Shown: positions 6,712-14,149 of the stretch, in pieces
Layout of the letters: each line of letters opens with the position of its first letter
Numbering within the stretch: position 1 is the stretch's first letter
NCBI GenBank assembly: GCA_003663695.1
Contig: QMUB01000001.1
Coordinates: forward strand, 1-17,696
DNA: 17,696 nucleotides
Source: Thermococci archaeon
GTDB lineage: Archaea > Methanobacteriota_B > Thermococci > Thermococcales > Thermococcaceae
Reading direction: 5' to 3'
The notes under the pieces: generated by a model
Told to the model about the DNA's origin: nothing
Seen by the model: only the letters and a program-made list of their open reading frames with translations
The model's database searches: none
Made by a program: the position numbers and the translations under genes

Positions 6712-7067
6712 TCCAAAATTTCTATTTTCTCTTCGCTTCCATCACTTCTGTAGGCTTTTATGCTCCATTCCTCAAAGGGGAAGCCGAGTATGAGATGAAC
6801 CCCTCCGAACTTTGAAAAGAAGTTGAGGTCCGCTTTTGAGGGCAATGGAGCTCCGGGGTGGGAATGAACCGTCCCCTTTATATCGTCATCATGAGGCAGG
6901 AGGTATGTATCGAAGAAGATTGAGCTCTTCCCGAAGTGCCCCTTTGGAATTATCAGGACCTCCTCAAAAACGCCATCTCTCTCCCTCAAAAAACCTCCAA
7001 ACTCATTCGGGTAAAAGTTTCTCGCCATATCAAGCAGGTACTCAAGGAGTTCCCTTCTTATTCTCAT
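6708..7067 (-). CDS. JAMM/MPN+ zinc metallopeptidase (archaeal AfJAMM-like)
   Basis: A 119-aa, single-domain JAB1/MPN+ protease. The metal site is complete: catalytic Glu22 (NEFGGFL), zinc ligands His68 and His70 (TVHSHP), the conserved Ser77, and Asp80. One residue is missing between the HSH and the Ser compared with the usual HxH-x7-S-x2-D spacing (six here), a small deviation. Layout and length match AF2198 of Archaeoglobus, the structural prototype. Archaeal JAMM enzymes remove ubiquitin-like SAMP proteins or process their C-termini, so a desampylase role is likely but unproven here. The ATG at 7067 has GGAGGA eight bases upstream and lies 26 bases inside the preceding 207-aa gene, implying translational coupling with it. 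Confidence 0.9.
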   Translation of the reverse strand: MRIRRELLEYLLDMARNFYPNEFGGFLRERDGVFEEVLIIPKGHFGKSSIFFDTYLLPHDDDIKGTVHSHPGAPLPSKADLNFFSKFGGVHLILGFPFEEWSIKAYRSDGSEEKIEILD

Positions 7068-7665
7068 TTTTCGCGTCCTCCAGCATGTCCAATGGAGTAT
7101 ATAGTGTTATGCCTTCCTTTCCCCTGCACATATCCATTGCTTTTTCCAGACTCTTTAAGAAGAGCTTCCAGATTTCCTCATCCCTCTTAAACTCTTCCAG
7201 TATCCTTTTTAGATTCTCCTTCTCATGCTGTATCTCCAGGCTGTGTCTGAGCTCCTCGTAGTTGTATCCCTTTAGATCCCTTTGAATGACATATCTGGAC
7301 AGTGCATGTGTCGGGAGGGGGGATATTGGAATGGAAAGGAATAAGGCAGCCTTCAGCTCCACTTCTTTATATGGGGAAATGGATTGAAGACCCCTCGCTA
7401 TAACACCGTATTCCTCGGGTATGTCCGTCGTTCTCACAAACACAAGCCTTTTCATCCCCAGAAAGCCCTTTTTTATTCTAAGCTGGATCTTTCCTTCCCT
7501 CTTCAGCTTTGCAATGGTCACGCCAAAAGCAGCGGCAACCGTTTCAAAGGCATCATACCTCTTCTGCCACTCGAAAAACTTGGCTCCTTTTTTAAGAGAT
7601 TTGTTCTCCCTTGCAAAATCCTCCGCAAAGAGGAAGACTATTGCCGCCGGACTCACCATCTTCAT
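7042..7665 (-). CDS. Conserved-looking hypothetical protein coupled to the JAMM peptidase
   Basis: I do not recognise a family. The protein is 207 aa, soluble and mostly helical. Its N-terminal half has mixed helix/strand character with KKGFLGMKRLVFVRTTD. The C-terminal half is strongly charged and likely coiled (about residues 130-185), and the tail ends KNENKKGTP. I take the start at the ATG at 7665, not the in-frame candidate at 7692, because the TATA box lies at 7691-7696 and would place transcription start near 7668. The mRNA is then almost leaderless. A GTG at 7668 is an alternative. The gene overlaps the JAMM start by 26 bases, so its product may be a partner or substrate of that peptidase; this is inference from coupling alone. 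Confidence 0.7.
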   Translation of the reverse strand: MKMVSPAAIVFLFAEDFARENKSLKKGAKFFEWQKRYDAFETVAAAFGVTIAKLKREGKIQLRIKKGFLGMKRLVFVRTTDIPEEYGVIARGLQSISPYKEVELKAALFLSIPISPLPTHALSRYVIQRDLKGYNYEELRHSLEIQHEKENLKRILEEFKRDEEIWKLFLKSLEKAMDMCRGKEGITLYTPLDMLEDAKNENKKGTP

Positions 7666-7690
7666 CACGGATAAATATTGGGGGGAGGAC

Positions 7691-7702
7691 ATATAACTTT
7701 TG
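7691..7702 (-). promoter_or_regulatory. Promoter of the orphan gene + JAMM unit
   Basis: The minus strand reads CAAAAGTTATAT: BRE-like purines followed by a TTATAT box. Its spacing to the ATG at 7665 fits a leaderless or nearly leaderless transcript. It lies between the ABCE1 stop (7721) and the gene, so the unit can be transcribed apart from ABCE1. Confidence 0.55.
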
Positions 7703-7705
7703 CCC

Positions 7706-7725
7706 AGGTTAAGGCTGAGGTTAAG
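7706..7725. repeat. Pair of 8-bp direct repeats upstream of a promoter
   Basis: AGGTTAAG occurs at 7706-7713 and again at 7718-7725, 12 bases apart. The second copy overlaps the ABCE1 stop codon, and the pair lies directly upstream of the BRE at 7697-7702. It could be an activator site or a small duplication. Confidence 0.4.
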
Positions 7726-9490
7726 TATAATAGTATTCCCCCCTCTCCTTCTGCTCCCTGTCCTTGACGCTACCCTCTTTATTGGCTCTAGGTCTTCCCG
7801 TCTCCGGATCTCTCCTGAAGGTTATGCCAACGTTGCTCAGGAAGAAGTTCATTCCCTCCCTCATGGGCATTGGTTTTGAAGCCTTACCTTCCCTTCCCGG
7901 TTTTCCATCGAATACAATCAGGCGGTCGCTTATGTAGTCTATCATGAGAACATCGTGTTCGACCACGAGGGCGGTTTTCTCGTTTTTGGCCATCAAACTC
8001 CTTATGGCCTTTGAAACCGCCAGACGCTGCTCCACATCGAGGTGTGCCGAGGGCTCATCTATTAAGTAGAGATCAGCGTCCTTGAGCAGACATGCCGTTA
8101 TTGCAACCCTTTGCAATTCCCCACCGCTGAGTTCATTTATTTTTCTATCGTATAGGTCAGGTATACCAAGAGGATTCAAAAGTTCCGTCTTGTAGAAGTT
8201 GCTCATTAGCTTAGAGGCATTCACCTTGCTCAAAAGCTCGAACACCGTCCCTTCATAGTCCGCCTTTATGTACTGGGGTTTGTAACTAACCTCGAGTTCC
8301 CACTCTACTTCACCTTCCGTTGGTTCCTCGACTCCTGCAAGCATCTTAACGAACGTGGTCTTACCTATTCCATTTGGACCCACAATTCCAACGACTTCTC
8401 CTATGTGGAGCTTCCCTCCATCGGCTTCAAGCCTGAATCCACCGTAATCCTTAACAAGGGCGGGATACTCCACTAAAATATCTCCACTTTGAGCTTTTCT
8501 CTCGCTCTGCTTTGTAAAGCGAATTTCATAGGGTCTGAAGCGCACGTTTTCATCGGGAAGATAGCCGTTCAAAAATATGTTGATTCCTACCCTTGTACCT
8601 TTTAGAGAGGAAAATATACCATATGCTCCCGGCTTACCATAAACAATGTGGATGTTATCGCTCAGATAGTCTAAAACCGCCAGATCGTGCTCTACAACAA
8701 GCACCGCCTTTCCCTGTTCCGCGAGCCTCCTAATTGCCCTTGCTATCTTGAGCCTCTGCCTTATGTCGAGATACGATGATGGTTCATCGAAGAAGTAAAA
8801 ATCGCCTTCTCTTGCAACTGCAGCAGCTATTGCAACCCTTTGCAATTCTCCACCGCTGAGTTGCTGGATTTCCCTATCCAAAATTTCTCGGAGCTCAAAA
8901 TCATCTATTATATCTTCCAAAATCCCCCTCTCGTCGGCCCTTTTAAGCAGATCCCTGACCCTACCCTTTACAACTCTCGGGATCAAATCAATATACTGAG
9001 GTTTGACTATCGCCTTAATCTGCTTATTTTTGAGCTTCTCAAAGTAGTTTTGAAGCTCATTTCCCCTGAATGCCCTTATCACCTCATCCCAGCATTCATT
9101 TGACGAGCACAGGTTGGGTGTTATTTCTCCGGCTAGTATTTTAACCGCCGTGGTTTTACCCGTCCCATTGGGACCCAGAATACCCGTTATGCTTCCATTT
9201 CTCACCACTGGCAAGCGATATAGAACAAAGGCATTGGCGCCATAGCGGTGAACGCAGTCTTCCTCGAGCTGCTCTGGGAGGTTCACAATAGTTATCGCAT
9301 TGAAGGGACATTTATGAACGCATATTCCACATCCTGTACATGAGGTCTCCTGAATAATAGGCTTATAATCTTCCTCATCGATTATTATAGCCTCCCCACC
9401 CATTCGATTGACGGGACAGACGCGCTCGCAAAGAAAGTGCCCACACTTATCAGGATTGCACCTATCATAGTTTATGACCGCAACTCTCAT
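7721..9490 (-). CDS. abce1: Ribosome recycling ATPase ABCE1 (Rli1)
   Basis: ABCE1 splits ribosomes after termination, with aRF1/aPelota, using ATP. The 589-aa protein has the full family layout. An N-terminal ferredoxin-like domain carries two 4Fe-4S clusters: Cys11, 16, 21, 25 and Cys51, 54, 57, 61. Two ABC domains follow, each with Walker A (GPNGTGKTT at 106-114 and GPNGIGKTT later), signature LSGGELQRVAI, Walker B ending in DEPS, and H-loop VEHD. The tail SVKDREQKERGEYYY is typical of Pyrococcus homologues. I chose the ATG at 9490 with GGTGAGG upstream; a GTG four codons earlier (9502) overlaps that Shine-Dalgarno, although some homologues are annotated with the longer N-terminus. No frameshift or missing motif is seen. 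Confidence 0.98.
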   Translation of the reverse strand: MRVAVINYDRCNPDKCGHFLCERVCPVNRMGGEAIIIDEEDYKPIIQETSCTGCGICVHKCPFNAITIVNLPEQLEEDCVHRYGANAFVLYRLPVVRNGSITGILGPNGTGKTTAVKILAGEITPNLCSSNECWDEVIRAFRGNELQNYFEKLKNKQIKAIVKPQYIDLIPRVVKGRVRDLLKRADERGILEDIIDDFELREILDREIQQLSGGELQRVAIAAAVAREGDFYFFDEPSSYLDIRQRLKIARAIRRLAEQGKAVLVVEHDLAVLDYLSDNIHIVYGKPGAYGIFSSLKGTRVGINIFLNGYLPDENVRFRPYEIRFTKQSERKAQSGDILVEYPALVKDYGGFRLEADGGKLHIGEVVGIVGPNGIGKTTFVKMLAGVEEPTEGEVEWELEVSYKPQYIKADYEGTVFELLSKVNASKLMSNFYKTELLNPLGIPDLYDRKINELSGGELQRVAITACLLKDADLYLIDEPSAHLDVEQRLAVSKAIRSLMAKNEKTALVVEHDVLMIDYISDRLIVFDGKPGREGKASKPMPMREGMNFFLSNVGITFRRDPETGRPRANKEGSVKDREQKERGEYYYT

Positions 9491-9517
9491 TATCCTCACC
9501 AAGAAAAGCTTAGAGTG

Positions 9518-9530
9518 CCCATTTTAAAAT
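9518..9530 (-). promoter_or_regulatory. ABCE1 promoter
   Basis: On the minus strand ATTTTAAAATGGG gives a TATA box about 30-40 bases before the ABCE1 ATG. It is back to back with the promoter at 9553-9566. Confidence 0.5.
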
Positions 9531-9552
9531 CTTGTGGAAAACACTGCCTCAA

Positions 9553-9566
9553 AAACTATTTAAAGT
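9553..9566 (+). promoter_or_regulatory. Promoter of the MoxR/DUF58 operon
   Basis: AAACTATTTAAAGT contains a TATA box (TATTTAAA). Transcription should start near 9585, under 10 bases before the ATG at 9594. It is the only clear promoter I see for the run of genes to 13467. Confidence 0.55.
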
Positions 9567-9593
9567 AAAAGTCACTAACTTAAGTGGATTAAA

Positions 9594-10427
9594 ATGAGAA
9601 AAAGGGCATATGTGTATTTTGCACTGCTCATCCTTTTAATCTCTGCCCTCCTCCCATCCCGGGCCACAAGCACTCCAATTGAGGGCTCCTCCGGGGTCTA
9701 CACCTATTTGAGCATGTGCGTATTTTACGGTTTCCTTCTTGTGGGCATTCTGATTCTGCTGGAAATCCTCTTGATGTATAGGGATCCCTTCGATAGAAGA
9801 AAATCCGATTTTGATTGGAAAAGGACACTCGAATACATAATTATAGGTGCCGGAATAGGTGTAACGACACTATATTCTCTCCTCTCCAAGGGCAAAGATA
9901 CCCCGCCGGTAGCAAACAACACGACAAATATAACCATTGGAAAAGCCCTAACAAGCGGGGGCACGGTTTCAAGCAGGATTACCGAGAACGCAACGTGGTT
10001 TGGCTACAAAGTGTCCTCGGGAAATGCACTTGGATGGCTCATAATACCCACCCTCTTCTTTGTGGCATATATGGGGATCTGGTTCTATCCGAGGCTTAGA
10101 AGAGCACGTAGAACCTGGAAGATTGAAAGGGAACTGAAGAGCTTTGAGAGAAAAATGGAAGAGGAGAGTGGGGCTCCGGATGAAATTGTTGTGGAGAGCT
10201 ACAAGAAAGCAGTTCTATGGCTCGAAGCTCTTGGAGTCCCCTATAGGGACAGCTGGACTCACTGGGAGCATGCAAAAATTGTGCAGTACAAGAAAAATGC
10301 ATTTAAAGAGCTCACAGCTCTTTTTGAGAAAGCCAGATACGCCCCTTCCAAGGTAACAATGGAAGAAGCTAAAAGGGCTTATGAACTATACAAAACAATC
10401 AGGGGTGAGAGGAATGAGAGTTCATAG
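9594..10427 (+). CDS. Polytopic membrane protein with C-terminal DUF4129 domain
   Basis: A 277-aa membrane protein heading the MoxR operon. It has a signal-like first helix (about 6-22) and three more membrane helices (about 36-62, 80-98, 146-166). Between helices 3 and 4 is an Asn/Thr-rich loop with several N-x-T sites (109-134), presumably outside. A cytoplasmic C-terminal domain follows (about 196-270). It fits DUF4129 (PF13559): a helical segment with LGVPYRDSWTHWEHA, then LTALFEKARYAPSKVTMEEA. DUF4129 is usually fused to, or encoded beside, transglutaminase-like proteins next to MoxR and DUF58 genes; no transglutaminase domain is present here. The stop overlaps the next gene by 14 bases. 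Molecular function is unknown. Confidence 0.82.
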   Translation: MRKRAYVYFALLILLISALLPSRATSTPIEGSSGVYTYLSMCVFYGFLLVGILILLEILLMYRDPFDRRKSDFDWKRTLEYIIIGAGIGVTTLYSLLSKGKDTPPVANNTTNITIGKALTSGGTVSSRITENATWFGYKVSSGNALGWLIIPTLFFVAYMGIWFYPRLRRARRTWKIERELKSFERKMEEESGAPDEIVVESYKKAVLWLEALGVPYRDSWTHWEHAKIVQYKKNAFKELTALFEKARYAPSKVTMEEAKRAYELYKTIRGERNESS

Positions 10428-10839
10428 CCTCTGGGTTATGGCGATACCTTTCCTTCTAATCGCATCATTTGCAAGCTCTTACATAGTTAGATGGGCTTCC
10501 CTTCTGGTTGCGGGGGTTATACTGCTGGCAATTTTCATCTGGGAGGTTCCCATAAGGTACAGGACCCCAAAGAGAACCAGAAAAGAAGAGAACGGAAAGA
10601 CTGAATTTGAAAGAATTGTTTCAATGATAAAACTCGCCGAGAAAGGGGGGGTAGCACGAAGTCTTGTTGAAGACAGGATAATCGGAATTTACGAAATTCT
10701 TGAAGATAAAGGTTTTGATGAGATCAAGAAAAGCCCAAACAGAGCCCTACGAATTCTAAGACAATCTGACAACTTTTTAGAGGGACTTGAGAAAGCTCTC
10801 GATGTCCTTGAAAGAGAGATGGAGGAGATGAAGATATGA
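10414..10839 (+). CDS. Small membrane protein of the MoxR operon
   Basis: 141 aa. Two close membrane helices (about 7-23 and 25-46) are followed by a charged, helical cytoplasmic tail (about 50-141). I do not recognise a family. The frame is open from an ATG at 10381 inside the upstream gene. The ATG at 10414 is the better start because GGTGAGAGG precedes it and the hydrophobic N-terminus begins there. The last codons overlap the MoxR start as ATGA (10836-10839), a classic coupling signal. The position between DUF4129 and MoxR suggests a membrane partner for the ATPase; this is inferred from gene order only. Confidence 0.78.
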   Translation: MRVHSLWVMAIPFLLIASFASSYIVRWASLLVAGVILLAIFIWEVPIRYRTPKRTRKEENGKTEFERIVSMIKLAEKGGVARSLVEDRIIGIYEILEDKGFDEIKKSPNRALRILRQSDNFLEGLEKALDVLEREMEEMKI

Positions 10840-11789
10840 AGATTGAAGAAGTTTCGGAAAAAGGGACTCAAATTTTGGGGGAAGTTGGAAAAGCCATAGT
10901 TGGCAAGGATGATGTGCTAAAGCTCGTTTTGACCACAATCCTGGCGGGTGGCCACATTTTAATAGAGGATCTTCCGGGACTTGCAAAAACACTCATGGCC
11001 AAGAGCTTTGCAGGTGCGCTGGGAGTTACATTCAAAAGAGTCCAATTCACTCCGGATCTGCTCCCCTCGGACATCCTGGGAGTTAGCGTGTTCAACCAGA
11101 AGACGCTGGAGTTTGAATTTAAAAAAGGACCCATCTTCACAAATATACTGCTTGCGGATGAAGTCAACAGGGCTCCTCCAAAGACACAGAGCGCCCTTTT
11201 GGAGGCGATGCAGGAGAAACAGGTTACAATAGAGGGGAAAACCTATCCTCTAGAAGCACCGTTTATAGTTATAGCGACGCAAAACCCCATAGAGCAGGAA
11301 GGAACTTATCCCCTTCCAGAAGCACAGCTAGACCGATTTCTGGTTAGGCTAAGGATTGGGTATCCAACAAGAGAGCAGGAAATTGAGATACTCAAAAGGA
11401 GGATTTCAAGGAAGAAGGAAGAAGTTGACATAAATGCCGTTGTAAGCCCTGAGGACGTTCTCGAAATGCAGCGGAGGATTGAGGAAGTTTACCTAAGCGA
11501 TGCAATTCTGGAGTACATAGTTGATATAATAAACACCACAAGGAATGACAAAAAGAGCGTGGAGATAGGAGCCTCTCCAAGAGGCAGCCTGGCATTGATG
11601 AAGCTCTCGAGGGCATATGCCGCTCTAAGCGGGAGGGATTACGTAATTCCCGATGATGTGAAAGCGGTTGCAGTTCCGGCACTAAGTCATAGGCTCATAC
11701 TGAAAAGGGAGCTATGGTACATGCGGGTGAGTCAGGAGAGCGTTATAGAGAGAATTCTTGAGAAGGTTCCGGTTCCAAAGTTTGAGTGA
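10836..11789 (+). CDS. MoxR-family AAA+ ATPase
   Basis: A 317-aa AAA+ ATPase of the MoxR/RavA group (AAA_3 domain about 38-170, lid about 180-310). MoxR proteins act as chaperone-like ATPases, often activating or inserting metal into partners with vWA or DUF58 domains. Visible motifs: Walker A region EDLPGLAKT (44-52), with Ala in place of the usual second Gly before the Lys, a variant I believe occurs in MoxR proteins; Walker B ILLADEVNRAPPKTQ (104-118); sensor 1 ATQNP (147-151); PEAQLDRF (161-168). The C-terminal lid holds GASPRGSLALMKLSRAYAAL. The start overlaps the upstream stop (ATGA) and the DUF58 gene follows directly, the usual MoxR-DUF58 pairing. Confidence 0.95.
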   Translation: MKIEEVSEKGTQILGEVGKAIVGKDDVLKLVLTTILAGGHILIEDLPGLAKTLMAKSFAGALGVTFKRVQFTPDLLPSDILGVSVFNQKTLEFEFKKGPIFTNILLADEVNRAPPKTQSALLEAMQEKQVTIEGKTYPLEAPFIVIATQNPIEQEGTYPLPEAQLDRFLVRLRIGYPTREQEIEILKRRISRKKEEVDINAVVSPEDVLEMQRRIEEVYLSDAILEYIVDIINTTRNDKKSVEIGASPRGSLALMKLSRAYAALSGRDYVIPDDVKAVAVPALSHRLILKRELWYMRVSQESVIERILEKVPVPKFE

Positions 11790-11807
11790 TGAGAGTTTGA
11801 GTGATGA
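11779..11807 (+). repeat. Tandem duplication of a stop/start junction
   Basis: AGTTTGAGTGATGA occurs at 11779-11792 and 11794-11807, a period of 15 bases. Each copy carries GAGTGATGA, which can serve as a TGA stop overlapping an ATG start. The MoxR gene stops in the first copy, and the DUF58 gene starts in the second. The first ATG (11789) reads only two more codons before a TGA. Confidence 0.8.
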
Positions 11808-13045
11808 ACATGGAAGAGCCAACGACCACGGGAAAGGCTGTACTCCTCATAATCTCCCTCTGGGTAATTGTGCTATTTGCCTTCTTCTCCCTCCGCTGGG
11901 AGATGATTTATCTTGTGCTACCCATGGTGTGGCTCTTCCTCACGGCAGTAACCTTCTTCAAACCGAGCCTTGAGATAGATGTGGAGCGGGTAATACCTCA
12001 CGAGCGCATTCTGGAAGGCGAGATAGTGGAGATAAAAATCAGGGTGAAATCAAAGGAGCGGATACCAAGTCTCAGACTCATAGAAGATATTCCGGAGGAG
12101 CTTGAAATAATTGAAGGAAAGGGGGAGTTTTTAATCTCCCTAACTCCAGGAGAAGAGAGGGAGCTGACTTACAAGGTAAGAATGAAGAGGGGAATTCACA
12201 AATGGGAGTGGATTAAAGCGGAGTATCAGGACCCATTCGGCTTTTTCTTTATAGAGAGAACCTTTGATGTCTTCAGTGAGATCGTCGGGGTCCCCAAAAT
12301 CGAAGATGTGATAACACCCTACTCCACAAAGGGCACTAAGGTGACTGCCGGGCCGCTCCCATCACCCAGAGTTGGAGAAGGAGTTGAATTCCATGCCATT
12401 AGGGAATACCAGCCCGGGGATCCCTTTAAAATAATAAACTGGAAAGCCAGTGCCAAAATGGGTAAAATAATGAGCAATGAATATGAGAGCGAGAGAAAGG
12501 TTGATGTCGTCCTGATAATTGATGCCGCCTACAAGGGGAGGGAAATCTTTGACTACACGGTTAGAGCCGCAGCGTCCTTCATACTTGACTGTCTTAAAAA
12601 CGGAACCAGCTTTGGTCTCCTGATATCCGAGGAGGTTCCGATGTGGATAAGGATAGACTATGGAAAAAGGCACTTCTTCAAATGCATAGACTTTTTGAGC
12701 CTGGCTAAGCCGGATAAGAACAACATGATAGCATACCAAGTGGAGCATATAATAAAAACGCGCTTCCCTGCCAGGGCTCAGATCCTCTATTTCTCACCAT
12801 TCCTAACGGAGGAGGGCATCGATGCTCTAAAAACACTCTACCGATACGGCTATAATGTGATTGCAATATCTCCCAATCCCTACTCCACAATAGAGGCGAA
12901 GACAAGGGAGGAAGAACTCGCAAAGAAGTTGCTCATGCTCGAGAGGAAAGCCCTTTTGAGCAGGCTCTCTTCCTACGGGTTGATAATAGACTGGGATGTT
13001 GAGAAACCCCTAAATAGTGCGGTGGCAGAGGTGATAAGGTTATGA
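11804..13045 (+). CDS. DUF58 domain protein
   Basis: A 413-aa protein with two N-terminal membrane helices (about 10-48), a beta-rich domain (about 50-150) and a DUF58 domain (PF01882) centred on the signature YQPGDPFKIINWKASAKMGK near residues 200-220. It continues into a vWA-like fold (VDVVLIIDAAYKG). The metal-site motif there is degenerate (DAAYK, not DxSxS). DUF58 proteins are encoded with MoxR ATPases in many bacteria and archaea and are presumed clients of them; their biochemical role is unknown. Start choice: ATG at 11804, with GTG at 11801 and ATG at 11810 as close alternatives around the duplicated junction. The stop overlaps the next start as ATGA. Confidence 0.93.
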   Translation: MNMEEPTTTGKAVLLIISLWVIVLFAFFSLRWEMIYLVLPMVWLFLTAVTFFKPSLEIDVERVIPHERILEGEIVEIKIRVKSKERIPSLRLIEDIPEELEIIEGKGEFLISLTPGEERELTYKVRMKRGIHKWEWIKAEYQDPFGFFFIERTFDVFSEIVGVPKIEDVITPYSTKGTKVTAGPLPSPRVGEGVEFHAIREYQPGDPFKIINWKASAKMGKIMSNEYESERKVDVVLIIDAAYKGREIFDYTVRAAASFILDCLKNGTSFGLLISEEVPMWIRIDYGKRHFFKCIDFLSLAKPDKNNMIAYQVEHIIKTRFPARAQILYFSPFLTEEGIDALKTLYRYGYNVIAISPNPYSTIEAKTREEELAKKLLMLERKALLSRLSSYGLIIDWDVEKPLNSAVAEVIRL

Positions 13046-13467
13046 AGCCGGAAATAAAAGTCTCCCCTCTATTCTTCGCCCTCTTTCTTTTCCTGAGCTA
13101 CGGAACCCCCCTCTTCAGGACAAGCCCCATAGCTCTCGTGGGGTTCTTCTCATACTTCTTCGGGCTCCTCTACTTCACGGGGGCCGTCATACTGGTGATG
13201 TACTACAAAATGGGCGGTTATTTCGGCCTCCTCCTAGTTTCCACGCTCCTCCTCTTCATAGAGAGTGCGGATATGGACAGAAACAGGGCCCCATGGGAGC
13301 ACTATCTGGTTCTAATACTTACCATAATCATGGTATTCCCCACATACGCCCTTATAAAAAACCTGGCTCCAATAATACCACCTATGGAGGTCACCCTTAT
13401 AGCTTCCTTAATACTTCTGGTGCTGTATGGGATATCAAGGATCATAGGGATGGGCAAAACTAAATAA
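13042..13467 (+). CDS. Polytopic membrane protein at the end of the MoxR/DUF58 block
   Basis: 141 aa with four to five hydrophobic segments (about 8-24, 28-52, 56-74, 86-106, 113-134) and short charged loops (ESADMDRNRAPWEH). No domain is recognised. The start overlaps the DUF58 stop by 4 bases with ATGA coupling. It may complete a membrane complex with the two upstream membrane proteins. The gene is clearly coding by coupling and hydrophobicity pattern; function unknown. Confidence 0.78.
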   Translation: MKPEIKVSPLFFALFLFLSYGTPLFRTSPIALVGFFSYFFGLLYFTGAVILVMYYKMGGYFGLLLVSTLLLFIESADMDRNRAPWEHYLVLILTIIMVFPTYALIKNLAPIIPPMEVTLIASLILLVLYGISRIIGMGKTK

Positions 13468-13470
13468 AGG
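13459..13470 (+). promoter_or_regulatory. Possible internal promoter before the PhoU-like gene
   Basis: ACTAAATAAAGG near the end of the preceding gene resembles a TATA element and would give a start near 13487, about 14 bases before the ATG at 13501. It is weak, so read-through from upstream is equally possible. Confidence 0.3.
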
Positions 13471-13500
13471 TATTCACAATATATCCGATAGGGGAGAATC

Positions 13501-14148
13501 ATGCCGATATTTGGAGGGAAGGAGAACAACGTCTTTGAAGTCCTCGATAATCACCTGGATGCCGTTGAAAAAACCCTTACGAAATTTAAAGAGCTCGTCG
13601 AAGCCTATGTCGATGAAGAGTTCGAAAAAGCGGAGAAAAAGGTAAAGGAAGTTGAAAATTTTGAGAGGGAAGCAGATTCCCTTAGAAGGGGAATAGAGAG
13701 CATGCTCTATGCAGGAGCCTTTCTTCCCACCAACAGGGGAGATTATGCCAGGCTCGTGGAGCTCATAGACAATGTCGCCGATGCTGCTGAAAGCGCCTCT
13801 CACGTTTTGATACTTGCGAAGCCCAAGGTTCCCAAGAGTCTGAAGGATGAAATTTTAAAGACTGTAGGAGCCGCCCTGAAAACATATTTAGAGCTCAAAA
13901 AATCCGTCATTGCCCTGGATGAGGATGTGGATGAGGCTTTGGAGTACGCCAAAAGCACGGAAAAGCTTGAGGAAATTTCGGATGAATGCGAACGCGATCT
14001 GCTCGGGAAGATTTTCGAAAGTGAGGAGCTGAGCACATACGCAAAGCTCATATGGAATCAGATAGTTACGAAGATAGGGGACATCTCGGATAGAGCCGAG
14101 GACGCATCTGATCAAGTCATGCTCATAGCAATAAAAAGGAGGGGTTGA
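13501..14148 (+). CDS. PhoU-like DUF47 family protein
   Basis: A 215-aa all-helical cytoplasmic protein of the DUF47/TIGR00153 family, related to PhoU. Two metal-ligand-type motifs are visible, one per helical bundle half: EREADSLRRGI (about 56-66) and GDISDRAEDASDQ (about 194-206). The N-terminus MPIFGGKENNVFE is typical of the family. DUF47 genes usually sit beside a PiT phosphate transporter and are thought to control it. Here no transporter is adjacent, and the next gene, 1 base away, is phosphoglycerate dehydrogenase. The start has GGGGA about 5 bases upstream. Confidence 0.92.
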   Translation: MPIFGGKENNVFEVLDNHLDAVEKTLTKFKELVEAYVDEEFEKAEKKVKEVENFEREADSLRRGIESMLYAGAFLPTNRGDYARLVELIDNVADAAESASHVLILAKPKVPKSLKDEILKTVGAALKTYLELKKSVIALDEDVDEALEYAKSTEKLEEISDECERDLLGKIFESEELSTYAKLIWNQIVTKIGDISDRAEDASDQVMLIAIKRRG

Positions 14149-14149
14149 T

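Noticed and set aside
11758..11973. 71-codon + strand frame over the moxR/DUF58 junction
   Set aside because: It is out of frame with both well-supported genes and has no Shine-Dalgarno or recognisable motif.
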